A stretch of 20,714 nt of DNA from JAUVRX01 sp049664225 (GTDB lineage: Bacteria > Acidobacteriota > Thermoanaerobaculia > Multivoradales > JAHEKO01), in contig JBATEX010000206.1 of NCBI GenBank assembly GCA_049664225.1, positions 1 to 20,714 of the forward strand, in the 5' to 3' direction. Below, piece by piece: positions 14,590 to 20,714 of this stretch. The notes under the pieces were generated by a model. It made no database searches. It was given only the letters and a program-made list of their open reading frames with translations, and was not told the DNA's origin. The position numbers and the translations under genes are program-made. Position 1 is the stretch's first letter, and every line of letters starts with the position of its first letter.

Positions 14590-15584
14590 AGGGCTGTCTC
14601 GTCGAAGTAACGGGTCTCAGCAAGGTCTTTCGCTTTCGCCGGGGACCTCTGCAAACCGAGGTTGCCGAGCTCCGCGCTGTGGACGGCGTCGATCTGGCCA
14701 TCCTGGAGGGAGAGACCCTGGCGCTGGTTGGAGAATCCGGGAGTGGCAAGACGACCCTCGCCCGCTGCATCCTGAGGCTCCTCGACGCCAGCGAGGGAGA
14801 TGTCTTCTTCGCTGGAGAGGATCTTCTCGCCATGTCTGCCGCTCGATTGCGGCGCGCACGGCGCAGCTTTCAAATGGTGTTTCAGGATCCATCCGGTTCG
14901 CTGGACCCTCGGATGAGGGTCGGCAAGACGCTCGAAGAGCCGTTGATCGTTCACGATGTCGTGGCGCCTGAGGCTCGCGCCGAGAGAGTCGGGGAGCTCT
15001 TGGAGCTGGTTGGGCTGCCCAGAGAGGCTGCGACTCGCTTTCCTCACGAGTTCTCGGGTGGTCAGCGACAGCGAATCGCGATCGCCAGGGCTTTGGCTCC
15101 CGAACCCATATTTCTAGTCGCTGACGAGCCGGTGGCGGCCCTGGATGTCTCAGTGAGAGCCCAGATCCTGAACATCCTGTCCCGTCTCCAGGAGCGATTG
15201 AAGCTCACGCTCCTCCTCATCGCCCATGACCTGGCTGTCGTCGGGCAGATGGCAGATCGGGTGGCCATCCTCTATTTCGGCAGGGTGGTGGAGTTGGCTC
15301 CGACCGCTGCGCTTCTCGCTGCTCCTCAGCACCCGTACACCGTGAGTCTCTTGGCTGCAGTGCCTGTGCTCCAGCCACCGATCGAGCGTCGGTCCGTGTT
15401 GATGTCTGGAGATCGGGCCAACCCGCTCAGCCCTCCTGCGGGGTGTGCTTTTCACCCGCGATGTCCCGCGGCCACGGAGCTATGCAGGACCGACAGGCCC
15501 AGGCTGCTGGAGGTCGAGGCCGGACATGAGGTAGCCTGCCATCATCCGGGTGAGCTGGAGTTGGTCAGGATAAGCAGCTCGTGA
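14586..15584 (+). CDS. Oligopeptide/dipeptide ABC transporter ATPase, OppF/DppF type
   Basis: This encodes a 332-residue second ATPase subunit, pairing with the OppD-type protein to drive peptide import. Walker A GESGSGKT (49-56), FQDPSGSLDP (99-108), signature FSGGQRQR (156-163), Walker B FLVADEP (176-182) and H-loop His214 are complete. The C-terminal region has HPYTVSLL (249-256) and cysteines at 287, 293, 300 and 318, as in its partner. Translation appears to start at TTG 14586, which overlaps the TGA of the upstream gene as TTGA, with GGGAGG just ahead. This suggests translational coupling and equal subunit amounts. OppF type is inferred from gene order and the first-half motifs; substrate class is inferred from the neighbouring aminopeptidase. 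Confidence 0.9.
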   Translation: MKGCLVEVTGLSKVFRFRRGPLQTEVAELRAVDGVDLAILEGETLALVGESGSGKTTLARCILRLLDASEGDVFFAGEDLLAMSAARLRRARRSFQMVFQDPSGSLDPRMRVGKTLEEPLIVHDVVAPEARAERVGELLELVGLPREAATRFPHEFSGGQRQRIAIARALAPEPIFLVADEPVAALDVSVRAQILNILSRLQERLKLTLLLIAHDLAVVGQMADRVAILYFGRVVELAPTAALLAAPQHPYTVSLLAAVPVLQPPIERRSVLMSGDRANPLSPPAGCAFHPRCPAATELCRTDRPRLLEVEAGHEVACHHPGELELVRISSS

Positions 15585-15677
15585 AATGGAACTTTCTCAA
15601 TTCTCAGACGTAGGACTCAACAATGGTGGTCGCTATGGCTATCCATTGGTCTGAAGATCAATCATCTGACTAATGGC

Positions 15678-15683
15678 GAGGAG
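15678..15683 (+). promoter_or_regulatory. Ribosome binding site deciding the TolC-family start
   Basis: GAGGAG lies 7 nt before the ATG at 15691. The earlier in-frame ATG at 15673 has no such site, so 15691 is preferred. Confidence 0.5.
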
Positions 15684-15690
15684 CGGGTTC

Positions 15691-17328
15691 ATGAACGAAT
15701 ATTCTGCACGCAGAACAACGACTTCGGCTGGAGTTGGGCGGCGGATGGCCCAATTGGCTCTCAGGTCCACGGCCTGTCTGCTGTGTCTCGGTCTGGCGGC
15801 TGCACGGCTTCCCGCCGAACCGATCCTGGTCAGTCCTCAACAACCGGATCTCTCTGTACCCCCTTCACTGACCGTCCAGGACGGGGCCTTGGCCCTCAGT
15901 CTCGAAGACGCCAAGGCGATCGCCCTCGAGCGAAACCTCGGCCTGGTCGTCGAGCGCTTCGCCCAGGAGCAGGCCGAGCTCGAGATTCTGCAGAGCAAAG
16001 GCATCTACGACCTGTTCACGACAGCCGATTTCCAGAAGCTGTCCGACACCTCACCAGCGGCTTCGAATCTCGACGGTGCATTGGTCCAGGAGTTCGAGCT
16101 CATGGATGTCGATCTCGGTCTCGAGCAGCTGGTCTCTACCGGCGGCCGGGTGCGCTTCGACTGGGACAATAACGAGCAAAAGACCAATTCTCTGTTCGCT
16201 ACTCTCAATCCGGCCTATCGGATTGATATGGACCTGACGTTCATTCAGCCACTCCTCAGGAATCGGGGCAAGCTGGCGACGAACAGGAACCTCCTCATCG
16301 CCCAGACCAACCGCGGTATCAGCCGTGAGACCTTCGAGCTACAAGTAACCAGGGTGATCCTGGATGTCGAAGGGGCCTATTGGAACCTGGCGGAGTCGAT
16401 CGCGCAGTTCGAAGTGGCCGAAGAGAGCCTCGACCTGGCCAAGCAGCTACACGAGCAGAACATGATCCGTGTAGAGGTCGGGACGCTGGCCCCACTCGAA
16501 CTGGTTCAGAGCGAAGCTGGGGTGGCGAGCCGCGAGGTGGAGATCATCCGGGCGCGAGCCGCAATTGGCGATCGCTCCGACGTGTTGAGGCAGCTCATGA
16601 ATCTCGAGCGTGATGAGGACTTGTGGGAGCTGCCCATTGTCCCGACCTCGGATCCTTTCGAGCAGCCCGAGACCGTCGGACTCGACGAGGCGATCGAGAT
16701 CGCTCTCGAGAACCGACCGGAGCTGCGGCAGCAGGAACTCGCCCTGCAGAATCGGCAAGTTGATGTGGACTACTTCAAGAACCAGCGGAAGGCTCGCCTC
16801 GATTTCGCTGGCACCTACGGCCTCAACGGAGTCGGTGGAGATATCACGGACCCGGAGTTCCCTTCGGATGGGGACTACCTGGACGCCATGGATCAGATTC
16901 TCGACGCCGACTTCGACGGCTGGCGAGTGGCTCTGAATTTCGCCTTCCCGATCCAGAATCGCACGGCGAAGGCCAACAGTGCCATCGCGGATGTGAACTT
17001 CGATCGGGCCCTGGCCGTGCAGAAAGACGTTGAGCTCGGCGTCATCACCGAGGTGCGGCGAGTGGCACGGGCGCTGGGGGCCTCGCTCGAAGCCGTGGAA
17101 TCGGCTGAAGTTTCGCGGCGCCTCCAGGAGCGGAACTACGAGGCGGAACAGAAGCGCTATGACAACGGAATGTCGACTAGCTTCCAGGTGCTCCAGATCC
17201 AGGAGGATCTGACTCAAGCTCGGAGTCAATACGTGGATGCTGTGGCCGCCTACAGGCGGGCTCTGGCGTTGCACTATCAGTCCATCGGCAAGCTCATCGA
17301 AGAGTCGGGCGTCGAGATCATCGACTAG
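15691..17328 (+). CDS. TolC-family outer membrane efflux/secretion protein
   Basis: This encodes a 545-residue outer membrane channel protein that would extend through the periplasm as a trimer, serving an RND/ABC-type exporter or type I secretion. An N-terminal Arg-rich stretch and hydrophobic segment (ALRSTACLLCLGLAAARLPAEP) form a long signal peptide. Two OEP repeats follow. The first has LSLEDAKAIALERNLGLVVERF and long helices through LELVQSEAGVASREVEIIRA. The second has LDEAIEIALENRPELRQQELAL and ends with the helix pair NYEAEQKRYDNGMSTSFQVLQIQEDL. Loop segments such as FIQPLLRNRG fit the family. The start at 15691 is preferred on its ribosome binding site. No membrane fusion or inner membrane pump gene is adjacent, so the partner is unknown. 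Confidence 0.9.
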   Translation: MNEYSARRTTTSAGVGRRMAQLALRSTACLLCLGLAAARLPAEPILVSPQQPDLSVPPSLTVQDGALALSLEDAKAIALERNLGLVVERFAQEQAELEILQSKGIYDLFTTADFQKLSDTSPAASNLDGALVQEFELMDVDLGLEQLVSTGGRVRFDWDNNEQKTNSLFATLNPAYRIDMDLTFIQPLLRNRGKLATNRNLLIAQTNRGISRETFELQVTRVILDVEGAYWNLAESIAQFEVAEESLDLAKQLHEQNMIRVEVGTLAPLELVQSEAGVASREVEIIRARAAIGDRSDVLRQLMNLERDEDLWELPIVPTSDPFEQPETVGLDEAIEIALENRPELRQQELALQNRQVDVDYFKNQRKARLDFAGTYGLNGVGGDITDPEFPSDGDYLDAMDQILDADFDGWRVALNFAFPIQNRTAKANSAIADVNFDRALAVQKDVELGVITEVRRVARALGASLEAVESAEVSRRLQERNYEAEQKRYDNGMSTSFQVLQIQEDLTQARSQYVDAVAAYRRALALHYQSIGKLIEESGVEIID

Positions 17329-17333
17329 GTTGG

Positions 17334-17513
17334 GGCGCCCGCGAGCACGATGGTCCGCCGAGCCAGGGAATGCTCGAAGTGGTGCAAGACCTGAATGGCG
17401 AGTTAGCGCGCCACGAGGGCGAGCTGAACGAGGTTGTGTCGAACGACCTCCAGCGCTACATCGAAACGGCTCGAGACCTGTTGATCGGGCACGTAGTCGT
17501 GCCGGAGGACTGA
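17334..17513 (+). pseudogene. C-terminal gene fragment, possibly of a VPS10/sortilin-type beta-propeller protein
   Basis: An open frame ends at TGA 17511-17513. From ATG 17370 it would make 47 residues (MLEVVQDLNGELARHEGE and onward), and the frame continues upstream as HDGPPSQG. The PPSQGMLEVVQDL-ELARHEGEL pattern resembles the helical tail of secreted VPS10/sortilin-like propeller proteins annotated as glycosyl hydrolases in Acidobacteria. The propeller itself is absent, since the fragment begins only a few bases after the tolC stop. It is probably debris of a deleted gene. A functional small protein is possible but has only a poor ribosome binding site (AGGGA 3 nt away). The family identification is from memory of the pattern. 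Confidence 0.35.
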
Positions 17514-17518
17514 TCCGA

Positions 17519-19414
17519 CTAGGTTGGCTGTTGCTGGTGCTGAGCCCACATTTCAAGGCACCATAGAGCCCAAAGGGCGTATGAGCGGTCGGCTCGCCCC
17601 TGCTGATGTTCGTCGAGCCACAGTCGAGCGCGGTCGAGATCGACCAGACTTCTCAAATGGGAGTTGGACCCCAGGGCTTCGTCGCGAAAGCGATCTCCCA
17701 GAAAGCCCTGGAACCACGCTCCAACAGGTGCCGTGAAGCCGTGCTTCGGCAGATTCAAGTTCTCTGGTGGCAAGCGTCGCCGCCCGACTTCGCGCAGGAG
17801 GTGCTTTGGATCGAGCCGTGGAAGCTTCGAGGCTGTCGGAATGCGGAAGGCGTACTCCGTGATCCGGTGATCGAGCAAGGGCGCTCGGACCTCCAAGCTG
17901 TGCTGCATGCTCATTCGATCGACTTTCACCAGCACATCGTTCGGAAGATAGGTCCGAAGATCTGCGTACTGCGCTTTCTGCAAAGGGCTCTTGGAGGGAC
18001 AGCTCAGGTACGGCTCCGTCACCGCTGCGTACACCGGGCTGCTCCGGGGATCGGTTCTATCGCTCCGGCCGAGGAGAGCAGCCACGTCCGGAGGCTTGAG
18101 AAAGCAGAGGTCTAGGTAGTAGGCGGTGGCGTCGTCCCAGCCAAGATTGGTCAGGTAGGTCGCCAGCCGCAGGTAGCGAGGCAGGTGTTGCGACCGCGGC
18201 CACTGGCCTCCGAGCCAACGCAGTGCTTGCCGACCGAGAGTTCCGGGGACCAGCCGCCTGGCCCGGCTTTCGAGAGCGTGCGGGGTATAGCGGAAATCGT
18301 ACCCGCCAAAGGTCTCGTCCCCCCCATCACCGCTCAAACAGACCGTGACGTGCTGCCGAGCAATCTTGCACAAAAAGTACGTCGGGAAGGCCGAAGAGTC
18401 GGCAAACGGCTCGTCGAAGGCGGTGACCACGCTCTCCATGGCCCCGCTCAGGTCTTCCCTCAAGATGTGACTGTGATGCTCCGTGCGGTACATAGCCGCC
18501 GCCCTCGCCGCTGCATCCAGCTCGTTGTGAGCGGCTTCGGCGAACCCCACCGAACAGGTGGTTGGGGCTCTGTCGCCCATCTCCGACATGTACGAGACGA
18601 CAAGACCCGAGTCAATTCCGCCAGACAGAAATGCGCCTAGAGGTACTTCACTCTCGAGGCGGCAGCCCACGGCGTCGCCGAGCAGGCTCTGGAGCTCGTC
18701 GAGAAGGTCCGGCTCGGACCGTCCGTCAGTGTCGAACTGACTGATGTCCCAGTACCGATCTACCCGGGCCTCGCCATTGCGAAAGACCAGGTGGGAGCCG
18801 GCTTCGAGCTTGTTCACCTGCCGATAAATGGTGCGTGGGGCCATGATGTAGCCGAGAGAGAAGTACTCCTCCAGAGCTTCTCGGTTCCAGTCGCCGGCCC
18901 AAAGGGGGCTCTCTTTGAGAGCCTTGATTTCACTGGCAAAGTGGAGCGTGTCCCCGAATCGAGCGTAGAAAAGAGGTTTCTTGCCAAGCCGATCTCGCGC
19001 CAGCAAGAACTCGCCGGTCTTTTGGTCGTAGACCGCGAAGGCAAACATGCCGGCAAAGCGCTCGACGCAACCGGAGCCGTACTCCTCAAACGCGTGGACG
19101 ATGACTTCGGTGTCGCACTCGCTACGAAAGCGGTGTCCCCGGGCCAAGAGCTCTTTTCGCAGCTCCCTGTGATTGTAGATCTCCCCATTGAAGACGGTCC
19201 AGACCGTGCCGTCCTCATTCGACATTGGCTGAGCGCCGCCGGTTATGTCGATGATCGAGAGCCTGCGGTGCCCGAGGCCGACACGATTGTCGAAGTAGAA
19301 ATCCTCGCCGTCCGGCCCCCGATGGGCTAGGGTGGCCGTCATTCTCGGCAAGGCCTCCCGGACCCGGGGATCGAGCGATCCTCCCATTGTCACCACTCCG
19401 CAGATTCCACACAT
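17519..19414 (-). CDS. asnB: Glutamine-hydrolysing asparagine synthase-like amidotransferase
   Basis: This encodes a 631-residue enzyme. The N-terminal class II glutaminase starts MCGICGVV with the nucleophile Cys2 exposed after Met removal, and carries LGHRRLSIID (47-56), FNGEIYNH (75-82) and the CDTEV motif (100-104). It releases ammonia from glutamine. The synthetase domain has the PP-loop LSGGIDSG (263-270) and SGDGGDETFGGYDFRY, and would adenylate a carboxylate for amidation. Such AsnB homologues either make asparagine or amidate sugars or peptides in surface-polysaccharide loci. The divergent acyltransferase and nearby transferase debris favour the second, but free asparagine synthesis cannot be excluded. 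The ATG at 19414 is fixed by the Cys2 requirement, with GAGG about 10 nt upstream. Confidence 0.9.
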   Translation of the reverse strand: MCGICGVVTMGGSLDPRVREALPRMTATLAHRGPDGEDFYFDNRVGLGHRRLSIIDITGGAQPMSNEDGTVWTVFNGEIYNHRELRKELLARGHRFRSECDTEVIVHAFEEYGSGCVERFAGMFAFAVYDQKTGEFLLARDRLGKKPLFYARFGDTLHFASEIKALKESPLWAGDWNREALEEYFSLGYIMAPRTIYRQVNKLEAGSHLVFRNGEARVDRYWDISQFDTDGRSEPDLLDELQSLLGDAVGCRLESEVPLGAFLSGGIDSGLVVSYMSEMGDRAPTTCSVGFAEAAHNELDAAARAAAMYRTEHHSHILREDLSGAMESVVTAFDEPFADSSAFPTYFLCKIARQHVTVCLSGDGGDETFGGYDFRYTPHALESRARRLVPGTLGRQALRWLGGQWPRSQHLPRYLRLATYLTNLGWDDATAYYLDLCFLKPPDVAALLGRSDRTDPRSSPVYAAVTEPYLSCPSKSPLQKAQYADLRTYLPNDVLVKVDRMSMQHSLEVRAPLLDHRITEYAFRIPTASKLPRLDPKHLLREVGRRRLPPENLNLPKHGFTAPVGAWFQGFLGDRFRDEALGSNSHLRSLVDLDRARLWLDEHQQGRADRSYALWALWCLEMWAQHQQQPT

Positions 19415-19493
19415 TACAAGCAGACCTCATCCAAGTGTTGTGATCGTCGAGAGAGTGTAGCCTCTTTTGTTCCAAATCCCAGGGTGAACATCA

Positions 19494-19682
19494 CACAGAT
19501 CTTCCTGAAGGGCAGGCGATTGCGAATAGCTTGGTGCCGATAGGGTTGTGGTGCGCAAGTAGCAGGGTCTAAACTCGTCTGGTGTGCACTTCCAGATAGG
19601 TTGGGTGTACCTGGTCGAACCTGTCGCTGAGGCAGTAGAGAGCTACCTCGTGACCACCGCCAGGGATGTAATGGAATACCGG
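19494..19682 (-). pseudogene. Possible N-terminal fragment of a GT4/DUF1972-type glycosyltransferase
   Basis: One minus-strand frame reads HYIPGGGHEVALYCLSDRFD, then PTYLEVHTRRV, a stop at 19569-19571, and then HHNPIGTKLFAIACPSGRSV. The GHEV-x-YC-x-S segment followed by a conserved tyrosine stretch looks like the region after the first helix of family 4 or DUF1972 glycosyltransferases. An in-frame stop and the missing start and catalytic domain would make it dead. The match is short and based on pattern memory, so confidence is low. It fits the polysaccharide context of asnB and the acyltransferase. Confidence 0.25.
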
Positions 19683-19690
19683 TTGTGAAC

Positions 19691-20305
19691 ATGATTGGAA
19701 CTGCCAAGGGGATGGCCCGATTTCTTGCGCTGGGACTGGTGAGCTGGCGCTTGCTCGGCTACTTTCTCTGGCGGCAGATCATCGACAAGGAAAAGGCGTT
19801 TGCAGCCGCATCTGAATCTATTGCGAGAGTTCCAGGTATGCGAGGTGTCTATCAGCGCCAAGCCTTCTACCGTCACACTCTTGACGCCTGCGGGAAAGAT
19901 GTCTACTTCGGTTGGCAGACGGTCTTCTCCAAAACCGGTGCAAGGATCGGAGATGGCGTCTATCTCGGACGTCGATGCTCGCTTGGACTCGTTGAAATCG
20001 GGCAGGAAACAATGCTATCCGATGGTGTACAAATTCTTAGCGGCCGGCGACAGCATGGGACCAACCGAAACAAGGAGCTCCCCTACAAGGAGCAGCCTCA
20101 GACTTTCAGTCGGGTCAGCATCGGTACGAACGCCTGGATCGGTACGAACGCCGTTATCATGGCCGATGTAGGCAATTCGACGATTGTCGGGGCTGGCGCG
20201 GTCGTCATCGAACCGATCCCAGAGTTCGCTCTTGCTGCAGGTGTGCCCGCGAAAGTGAAACGGAGCTCGGCCGCTGCAGGGCCCCGAGATTCCGGGTTGA
20301 TCTGA
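19691..20305 (+). CDS. Hexapeptide-repeat acyltransferase (left-handed beta-helix)
   Basis: This encodes a 204-residue protein. Residues about 10-30 form a hydrophobic/amphipathic N-terminal helix (FLALGLVSWRLLGYFLW), which may anchor it to the membrane. Two blocks of hexapeptide repeats follow: about 84-115 (ARIGDGVYLGRRCSLG, EIGQETMLSDGV) and 142-172 (VSIGTNAWIGTNAVIMADV, TIVGAGAVV). They are separated by a loop with His122 (RRQHGTNRN) at the usual place of the catalytic histidine. The protein closes with AAGVPAKVKR, typical of WbbJ-like O-acetyltransferases. It probably acetylates a sugar of a surface polysaccharide. The start is uncertain: ATG 19691 or GTG 19685, neither with a clear ribosome binding site. 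It is divergent from asnB. The donor (acetyl-CoA) is inferred from the family. Confidence 0.85.
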   Translation: MIGTAKGMARFLALGLVSWRLLGYFLWRQIIDKEKAFAAASESIARVPGMRGVYQRQAFYRHTLDACGKDVYFGWQTVFSKTGARIGDGVYLGRRCSLGLVEIGQETMLSDGVQILSGRRQHGTNRNKELPYKEQPQTFSRVSIGTNAWIGTNAVIMADVGNSTIVGAGAVVIEPIPEFALAAGVPAKVKRSSAAAGPRDSGLI

Positions 20306-20404
20306 CAGCTGAGCGCGCACCCTAACTTTGCTTATCGAACCAGGGCGCAGCTCAACCGTTCCGGCGCGCACTCCCATCAGCCAGGCGAAAGAATCTCTGG
20401 ATTC
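20306..20404. other. Spacer between acyltransferase and IS remnant
   Basis: No gene is supported here. The minus-strand open frame that continues from the transposase fragment runs through this stretch, but its translation (DSFAWLMGVRAGTVE and onward) shows no transposase feature that I recognise. Confidence 0.3.
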
Positions 20405-20503
20405 ACGAGCCGCGAGCTCAGTCATCGTCGCTTCCTCTCGAAGCGCTTCCAAGGCGACTCTTGCCTTCAGCTCAGCAGGAAGACACCGTCTCTTCCGTGG
20501 CAT
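20405..20503 (-). pseudogene. IS3-type OrfA transposase, 33-residue N-terminal fragment
   Basis: The first 33 residues keep the basic start MPRKRR and the helix ELKARVALEALREE seen in IS3-family OrfA proteins, where a helix-turn-helix binds the element ends. Downstream residues do not continue the family pattern (no WKK-type motif after the first helices), so the gene is truncated or recombined at about 20405. Confidence 0.5.
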
Positions 20504-20576
20504 TCCAGACCTGTTCTCTTTGGTCTGGATTCCACCTTGTCATCCTGTCCGAAATTCGGGGTCCACCTCTGACTCA
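20405..20576 (-). mobile_element. Truncated IS3-family element (left end and OrfA start)
   Basis: On the minus strand an ATG at 20503 begins MPRKRRCLPAELKARVALEA, continuing to about TELAAR (residue 33). This is the start of an IS3-type OrfA helix-turn-helix transposase. After residue 33 the similarity stops abruptly, and the remaining OrfA and all of OrfB are missing. Upstream, TGAGTCAGAGG (20576-20566) followed by GTGGACCCC could be the left inverted end of the element. Without the right end this boundary is a guess. The element is inactive on its own. Confidence 0.5.
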
Positions 20577-20714
20577 TCGGGTTGGGTCGACGCCGTATCC
20601 TAGGCCTTCGGCGCCGGTCACAAGGCCAACTAGCGCTGATACATTGGCTGATAGGGCGTCAAGGAAAGTGGGCTGAGTCGGCTGGCAGAATCTGTGGAAG
20701 AAGTTATTCGCAAC
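20577..20714. other. Right edge without a supported feature
   Basis: I see no coding, RNA or repeat feature that I can support in this last stretch. It lies outside the presumed left end of the IS remnant. Confidence 0.3.

Noticed and set aside
15621..15648. CAATGG...CCATTG inverted repeat before the TolC-family gene
   Set aside because: The arms are only 6 bp with a 16-nt gap, which is expected by chance. No operator or terminator pattern supports it.
20015..20404. Continuation of the transposase frame as a 162-residue gene
   Set aside because: Only the first 33 residues resemble OrfA; the rest runs antisense to the acyltransferase and lacks transposase motifs.
1..20714. CRISPR array, prophage or defence island
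   Set aside because: No regularly spaced repeats, integrase, phage structural genes or known defence genes were seen. The only mobile trace is the IS3 fragment at the right end.

Overview
The window is a GC-rich bacterial chromosome segment with long, densely packed genes on both strands. No rRNA, tRNA or CRISPR array was seen. PilZ and DUF4388 signalling proteins next to housekeeping genes, a secreted helical protein beside an HdeD protein, and a TolC-type outer membrane protein point to a Gram-negative organism. The style resembles Acidobacteriota (Thermoanaerobaculia-like) or a related deltaproteobacterial lineage. That placement is inferred from gene style only; no marker phylogeny was possible.

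Left part (1-4170): a small secreted helical protein and an HdeD/DUF308 membrane protein, then a ribbon-helix-helix protein with its own promoter. Facing them is a small protein with a Rho-N/SAP-like N-terminus. A two-gene operon follows, encoding an SCP2-thiolase-like protein and its DUF35 partner. The thiolase-like subunit lacks the nucleophilic cysteine, and the DUF35 subunit lacks most of the zinc-ribbon cysteines, so ordinary thiolase chemistry is unlikely.

Middle part (4171-12000): a signalling group made of a PilZ protein, a DUF4388 protein and, converging on it, a PilZ plus GAF-like protein. After it come replicative helicase DnaB, SAICAR synthetase PurC and a 677-residue protein with a divergent class III nucleotide-cyclase domain. 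The cyclase-like domain keeps both metal aspartates but appears to lack the transition-state asparagine. It lies 37 bp upstream of purC on the same strand.

Right part (12001-20714): an M17 leucyl aminopeptidase followed closely by two peptide-transporter ATPases (OppD/DppD and OppF/DppF types), which suggests peptide uptake coupled to hydrolysis. A TolC-family protein follows. The last 3.4 kb looks like the edge of a polysaccharide locus: an AsnB-type amidotransferase and a divergent hexapeptide acyltransferase, with probable gene debris. The debris is a C-terminal fragment after tolC, a possible glycosyltransferase fragment upstream of asnB, and a truncated IS3-type transposase start.

The strongest candidates for undescribed biology are the divergent cyclase-like protein (9909-11942) and the Cys-less thiolase/DUF35 pair (2250-4169). 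I found no multi-gene defence or mobile system that I could support.
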